Shown here one piece after another: positions 20,132 through 25,109 of a stretch of DNA of 25,109 nucleotides. Within the stretch, counting starts at the first letter, position 1, and each line of letters begins with the position of its first letter. The notes under the pieces were generated by a model that worked only from the letters and a program-made list of their open reading frames with translations, had not been told where the DNA came from and made no database searches. The stretch lies in assembly GCA_025201705.1 (NCBI GenBank), contig MU617057.1, positions 1 through 25,109 of the forward strand, in the 5' to 3' direction. The stretch is from Dissophora ornata. Taxonomy: Eukaryota; Mortierellomycota; Mortierellomycetes; Mortierellales; Mortierellaceae. A program made the position numbers and the translations under genes.

Positions 20132-20768
20132 TTGTTCCCTAGCTGCATCTGTGTACCTGATTCCCGCGTAGATTGTCATTCTGCCTCGTTGTCCCCGCCG
20201 TCTTTGTTTTCAAAGTAGTCTGGTAGAAATGAGTGACAGTCGAGGAAGTGAGGAGAGTGTGAGAAAGAGAGAGCGATATTGTCCAAAACAGGCAGGAGTC
20301 ACTTCCTTCCCACGGCAATACGGGCATGTTGGTACGCCATAAGGTTTGGTTCCCGTTAGTCATTCGTTTGCTCAATGCCACCCACAGGCACAAACAACAA
20401 TACGCAGCTATAAACAACATACACGCAAAACAAGGACCCTCGCTCACTCCATGGCTTGTAACGGAAATAGAGGGATGACTCTAGTCATTATGGATGGGGT
20501 TGTGGGGGGAGGGTCTAGAGGCGGGAGACGTGAGTGGCGCGAGGCGCGCCCTTTTTTTATTTTATTTTCTCACACCTTCTTCTTTTCTCTCTTTTTCACT
20601 TCTTCCTCACAATCCCTCCTCTCTCCTCTCTCCTCTCTCCTCCCCTTCCCATTGCGAACCACCCCTACTCCTCTTTCCTTTTGGTGTCGCCGTCGCCTTT
20701 TCTCATTCCTTGCTCATTCCTCGCGTTGCGATTCGTCTCGCCATTCATTCTTTCAGTGTCCTGAATAG

Positions 20769-20781
20769 TATATATATATAA
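20769..20781. repeat. TA repeat immediately upstream of DHTKD1
   Basis: Six TA units followed by AAA, ending about 11 nt before the start codon at 20792. It resembles a TATA box but is too close to the ATG to direct a transcript that includes it, unless translation starts further in. It is more likely part of the leader. Confidence 0.6.
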
Positions 20782-20791
20782 ACCCCTCGTA

Positions 20792-23700
20792 ATGTCTGGT
20801 ATCTTGCGTTTGGCCACCGCCAACTCCTCCAGGGCGATCCTGAAGCCCTCCTTTGGTCTCGTCCGCTCCGCTGGAATCCATCGTCATGCTCTTCAACAAT
20901 CCAGCAAGCCCAGCCAGTCAAGAATCGCGTCCTCGTCCTCAAGAATCCTCTCCGGTCAGGTCCCAAAGACCATCGTCCCTGCTTTCAATTCGATCCAGCA
21001 GCGCGCATACCACGATGATGGCGCCTATGGTTACCGTGTGCCCAAGGTGTTCTCTATGCCCGATTGTAAGTCTCGATCCCTGGCTTGTATTGAACGTTGT
21101 TAAAATAGCATGTTCCTTGTCTTGCTTAAACTGACGTTTTTTTTCCCCACTCGAACGCTTGATCAACTGTGTCGTAAAATAGATACTCCTGAGGAGCTCG
21201 CTAACAGAGTAGAGAACGCAAACTTATTGCGCTTGGTCATTGGTTACAGAGCACACGGCCATCTCACCGCTAACCTCGATCCCTTGGATATTGCCCAGCG
21301 CCAGTAAGTCTTTGGAGACGCGCAGTGGGAAAAAAAGGCTTGGGAGTGGATCGTGGATCGATGTGGGTTAATGACAAAACTTAACCACCATGGTCGGTTA
21401 AATTACATCTCGCATAGAACTGTGCTGGCATTGCAACCCGAGCGTTATGCCCTCGCCGATCCCTCAAAAGTCTACAACCTCAGTGGAATTCTCCACGTCA
21501 ACCAGTCCAAGAGCAACGCCGACGCGAAGGATGAGGCCAGCCTGAAGACCATTCTTGCTCACCTTGAAAAGTCTTACTGTGGCAACATTGCATACGAGTT
21601 TATGCATATCCCCGTAAGTTCAAGCACACCTGAGTGGACATGTGTCCTGATAACGAAAAAGAAATTCAATCCCGGAAAGAGCTCACAACTAATAATCATG
21701 AGTTCACTTTCTAGAATGCAAGTGAGAGAAGATGGTTTGCCCGTCAGGTTGAATCATACCAGAAGCCGCCAGTCACCCCAGATGACAAGAAGCGCATTTT
21801 CGAGCTCCTGACAAAGTCAGAGGTGTTTGACCACTTTATGGGCAAAAAGTTTGCTCAGGTCAAGCGTTACGGTCTTGAGGGAGCTGAGAGCATGATGGTT
21901 GCGTTGGATGCCCTCTTCCAAACTGCATCCAAAGGTATGAATCTAGATCGTGCAGCACGATGCATGCGTCCCTGGACACTCCCCCTAACTTTGAAAACAA
22001 ATCTCTCCCATTTCTAGCCGGTGTCACAGAGGCAGTGCTGGGAATGCCACATCGTGGTCGTCTGAACCTGTTGACGGATTTGATGCAGTACAACCCCACA
22101 GCGCTCTTCTCCAAGGTCAAGGGCAATCCAGAGTTCCCCTCTGACCTCCCTGCCACGGGTGATGTCCTGTCCCACATTGCCAACTCTCCCAAGTTGGACT
22201 ATGGTGAAGCCGAGCCCATCCACGTATCTATGCTGCACAACCCCTCCCATCTCGAGGCTGTCAACCCTGTAGCTATGGGTAAGGCTCGTGCCAAGCAGAT
22301 GGAATTGATCGCCAACTCCTCGCCTGATTGCCAGCTCGGTGACAAGGTCATGTGTGTCCAGCTGCACGGAGATGCAGCTTTCACGGGTCAGGGAGTCGTC
22401 ATGGAGAGTTTGGGACTGTCCAACTTGCCCCACTTCACCTCTGGAGGCTCTGTGCACATTGTGGTCAACAATCAGATCGGATACACCACGCCTGCTCAGA
22501 ACGCTCGTTCGTCTGTGTACAGTTCAGATATCGGCAAGATGATCAATGCGCCCGTGATCCATGTCAATGGCGATCACCCTGAGGAGGTTGTCCATGCCAT
22601 GAAAATCGCGTTCGACTACCGCAATAAGTTCCGCAAGGATGTTATTCTCGACTTGGTCGCTTACCGTCGCTGGGGTCACAACGAACTCGACGAGCCCGCC
22701 TTTACACAGCCCTTGATGTACAACAACATTCGTTCGCGCAAGTCTGTTCCCAAGCTGTATGAGGAGAAGTTGCTGGCAGAGAACATTTTGACAAAGGCTG
22801 CCATCGATGAGTTCCGTCAGGACTACTTTGAAAAGCTTGAGGACGACTTTTCCGAGATCGACAGCTACAAGCCCGAGGCCGATCATCTCCAGGGCAAATG
22901 GAAGGACATGATCCTCCCAACCGAGACTGTCAGCAAGATCGCGACCGGAATCGATCAGGAGACCATGAAGAAGATCGGCCAGGCTTCTGTGGCCGCCCCA
23001 AGCGATTTTATGATCCACCCCCGTCTGGAGAAGTTCCACGTCCAGTCGCGTCTCAACAAACTGAAGGACGGTCAGAAGATTGACTGGGCTACTGCTGAGG
23101 CCATTGCCTTTGGTTCCCTGTTGATGGAGGGCTACGATGTCCGTATCTGCGGTCAGGATGTTGGACGAGGAACATTCTCTCAGCGCCATGCCATGTTGGT
23201 CGACCAAAAGACAGAGCGTGTCCACATTCCTTTGAACGCGATGACAGAGTCTCAGGGTCATTTGGAGGTGGCCAACTCGAGTTTGTCCGAGTTGGCGGTA
23301 TTGGGTTTCGAGACTGGTATGAGCTACGAGACCCCAAGGATGCTCAACATCTGGGAAGCCCAATTCGGCGACTTTTTCAACTCTGCCCAGGTGACCATTG
23401 ACACCTATGTTGCTAGTGCCGAGAGTAAGTCTTGTCTGCCATCTAGTCGTTGTTGATTTTGCTGTTGCTTGTTATCGTGCAATGGAATGTTACGCTAACA
23501 AGGGACCCGTTTCTGCAAAATTGTTTATTTTAGCCAAGTGGCTCCGTCAATCGGGTCTTGTAATGTTGCTGCCCCACGGTTACGACGGTGCTGGGCCTGA
23601 GCACTCGTCCTGCCGCATCGAGCGTTGGCTGCAGATGACTAACGATACCTTCAACGTGACGGACTCGTCGATCAAGTCCAACACCAACATGCACGTCGTC

Positions 23701-24382
23701 AACCCCACGACTCCTGCACAGTACTTCCACTTGCTTCGTCGTCAGATGCAGCGCAACTTCCGCAAACCTCTGATCGTTGTTGGACCCAAGACTCTTCTCC
23801 GCTTGCCCACAGCCACCTCGGTTCTCGATGACATGGCGCCTGGCACGACCTTTGAGCCTGTCCTCGGCGACAGCAAGACTGAGCAAGACCCCAGCGCTGT
23901 GGAGAGAGTGTTGTTTGTCTCTGGAAAGTTGTACTATGACCTGGTGAAGGAGCGCGAGACCAAGGGTGCGGATGAGAAGGTGGCCATTGTCCGTGTTGAG
24001 GAGCTGAGCCCCTTCCCCAAGGATGGTCTCCAACAGCAGATCGAGACGTACTCTGGAGCCAAAGGTAAAAAAAAAACCTCCTTTCCCTCTTCCCCCCCTT
24101 TTTCCAATTTTTCTTCAGCCGCTGTGTTTGCATCTTTTTATAAACGTGCTTTCGCTAATTTTCATTTTGTTTTTCCATTTTGTAGAATTCACATGGATCC
24201 AGGAGGAACCCCAGAATGGAGGTGCATACTCTTTCATGGAGCCAAGGATACGCCAGTTGCTGCCCGAGAAGAAGTCTCTGGGCTACATTGGACGTGACCC
24301 TTCGGCGGCCCCTGCCACCGGTATCGCTATTGTTCACCGCAAGGAAAGTGCCGATATCTTGGCAAAGGCTTTCCGTCTGTAG
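20792..24382 (+). CDS. DHTKD1: Mitochondrial 2-oxoadipate dehydrogenase E1 (DHTKD1 type), 7 exons
   Basis: Exons 20792-21065, 21183-21303, 21418-21613, 21715-21934, 22018-23424, 23534-24064 and 24186-24382 give 981 residues. This thiamine-diphosphate E1 decarboxylates 2-oxoadipate, made from lysine and tryptophan, and with E2 and E3 yields glutaryl-CoA in the mitochondrial matrix. Residues 1 to about 70 are Arg/Ser/Ala-rich without acidic residues, a mitochondrial presequence. HRGRLNLL is near 282, and the thiamine-diphosphate motif runs from GDAAF (Asp389) to NN at 421-422. Other family blocks are [43 protein letters not shown] and [10 protein letters not shown] prefer DHTKD1 to 2-oxoglutarate dehydrogenase because the body begins AYGYRVPK and lacks the N-terminal E2-binding segment of OGDH, and because of DHTKD1-like stretches such as ATGDVLSH and [17 protein letters not shown]. 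Introns are 83-121 bp, most with CTAAC, CTGAC or CTAAT branch sites. Activity on 2-oxoglutarate as well is possible. Confidence 0.95.
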
Positions 24383-25109
24383 AGTCGGACAAGTACGTGT
24401 AGATAGACAGAGCAATTAGAGAGAAGGAAACAAAAAAAAAAGCATACATCATTTAGACAACGACAACAACTGTTTCGAATTCATCAATATCAACAACATT
24501 TTTTTTTTAAGTCCAACATGTAATTTCGAGCAGGTGGGGGTTTTTTTTATTTTTCTTTCTAGCATCAACGGACTTTTCTGTAGAGAGGCGATAGCAGCAG
24601 TGCGAAGAGGGAAGAAGAAGGACAGGAAGTATCGAACCAAATGCGCGGATCAATTATTTTGTCGGATGCGCTCTAACCGTTCCGTAGTGTGTGTGTAAAC
24701 GTGGAGACTCAAACAAAAGTCAAGTATTACTGCGGTTGGGAAAGGGAGGGGGGGACATGCCAGATGCAGGATAATTTCATTTTTTTTTTTCCCGTTTGTC
24801 ATTTTTGCGCCATTTGGGTCGGGTTGTCTCGTGCAAGGAAAAGGAGATAAAGAGGGCTGGAACCAAGGAGATAGTTCACAGCCATCACCATGCATTGGGC
24901 TCCTCAGGGCACGATGCCGTTGAGCACGGATGTGAGAATAGCTAGCGATGGGCAAGAGTTACCGATGCTCGACGCGTTTTTTTTTGGTTACATTATTGTT
25001 CGTGTTCCTTTTTTGTCGATTGTCGTAGCAAATTTTTTTTGTCAAAAGCTGACTCTGGTCCTTGAGATTACTGGGCTGATGTATGCTAGAGACAGCTGTG
25101 GCATGAGTG
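24383..25109. other. Downstream region of DHTKD1 to the window end
   Basis: About 730 bases with many short A or T runs, probably the DHTKD1 3' UTR and then intergenic sequence. I see no canonical AATAAA close to the stop and no frame with coding character. No RNA gene was recognised. Confidence 0.5.

Larger units (their letters stand above)
19283..20791. other. Long intergenic region between monooxygenase and DHTKD1 genes
   Basis: About 1.5 kb with no supported gene. A 75-codon ATG-led frame at 19493-19720 has no recognisable domain and no splice or promoter support. The middle holds a (CT)10 run and a G13 run. The last 230 bases are strongly pyrimidine-rich on the + strand (repeated CCTCTCT units), typical of a fungal core promoter, and end in a TA repeat just before the DHTKD1 start. 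Confidence 0.55.

Noticed and set aside
22524..23363. 279-codon frame antisense to DHTKD1
   Set aside because: It is a shadow of the strongly conserved coding strand, caused by codon bias.
4341..24382. Idea that the seven genes form a metabolic cluster or defence system
   Set aside because: Orientations are mixed, families are unrelated, and no shared cofactor pathway, transporter or pathway regulator is evident.

Overview
The window looks like nuclear DNA from a filamentous fungus. Its genes are split by short introns (76-189 bp in most cases) with GT..AG ends. Most introns have a CTAAC/CTGAC-like branch site 20-50 nt before the acceptor. The proteins belong to fungal families, including an AreA-type GATA factor, a fungal DUF4203 membrane protein and a phenol-hydroxylase-type flavoprotein. 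The long His/Ser/Gln-rich regulators, polyQ runs and AAC/poly-A microsatellites suggest an early-diverging fungus such as a Mortierellomycotina species; this placement is an inference, because nothing in the window is diagnostic. I found no tRNA, rRNA, CRISPR array or transposon.

Layout. (1) 490-3677, + strand: transcription factor with two separated pairs of C2H2 zinc fingers, four exons. (2) 9004-4341, - strand: AreA/Nit2-like GATA factor, three exons, with a 1.16-kb first intron and an AAC microsatellite in the second. (3) 11129-9303, - strand: secretory-pathway seven-TM DUF4203 (TMEM198/TM7SF3-like) protein, two exons. (4) 11924-14517, + strand: TYW4/Ppm2 tRNA wybutosine methyltransferase with a Kelch propeller, four exons. 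(5) 15334-15873, + strand: small orphan low-complexity protein. (6) 17029-19282, + strand: FAD-dependent aromatic hydroxylase of the phenol 2-monooxygenase family, four exons. (7) 20792-24382, + strand: mitochondrial 2-oxoadipate dehydrogenase E1 (DHTKD1 type), seven exons. For each multi-exon gene I chose splice sites so that phases match and the summed coding length is a whole number of codons.

The genes do not form an evident cluster or pathway. The C2H2 and GATA genes converge, with a 47-nt A tract between their ends. The DUF4203 and GATA genes are head-to-tail with only about 300 bp between coding regions. DUF4203 and TYW4 are divergent and share a roughly 800-bp promoter region. The GATA factor would control nitrogen-source use and DHTKD1 would act in lysine/tryptophan breakdown, but linking them by regulation is speculative. 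The most interesting signals are gene-structural: an easily missed 5' coding exon in the C2H2 gene, upstream ORFs in front of both regulators, a GATA factor whose conserved N-terminal domain lies over 1 kb from the rest, and a 20-unit trinucleotide repeat beside a donor site of that gene.
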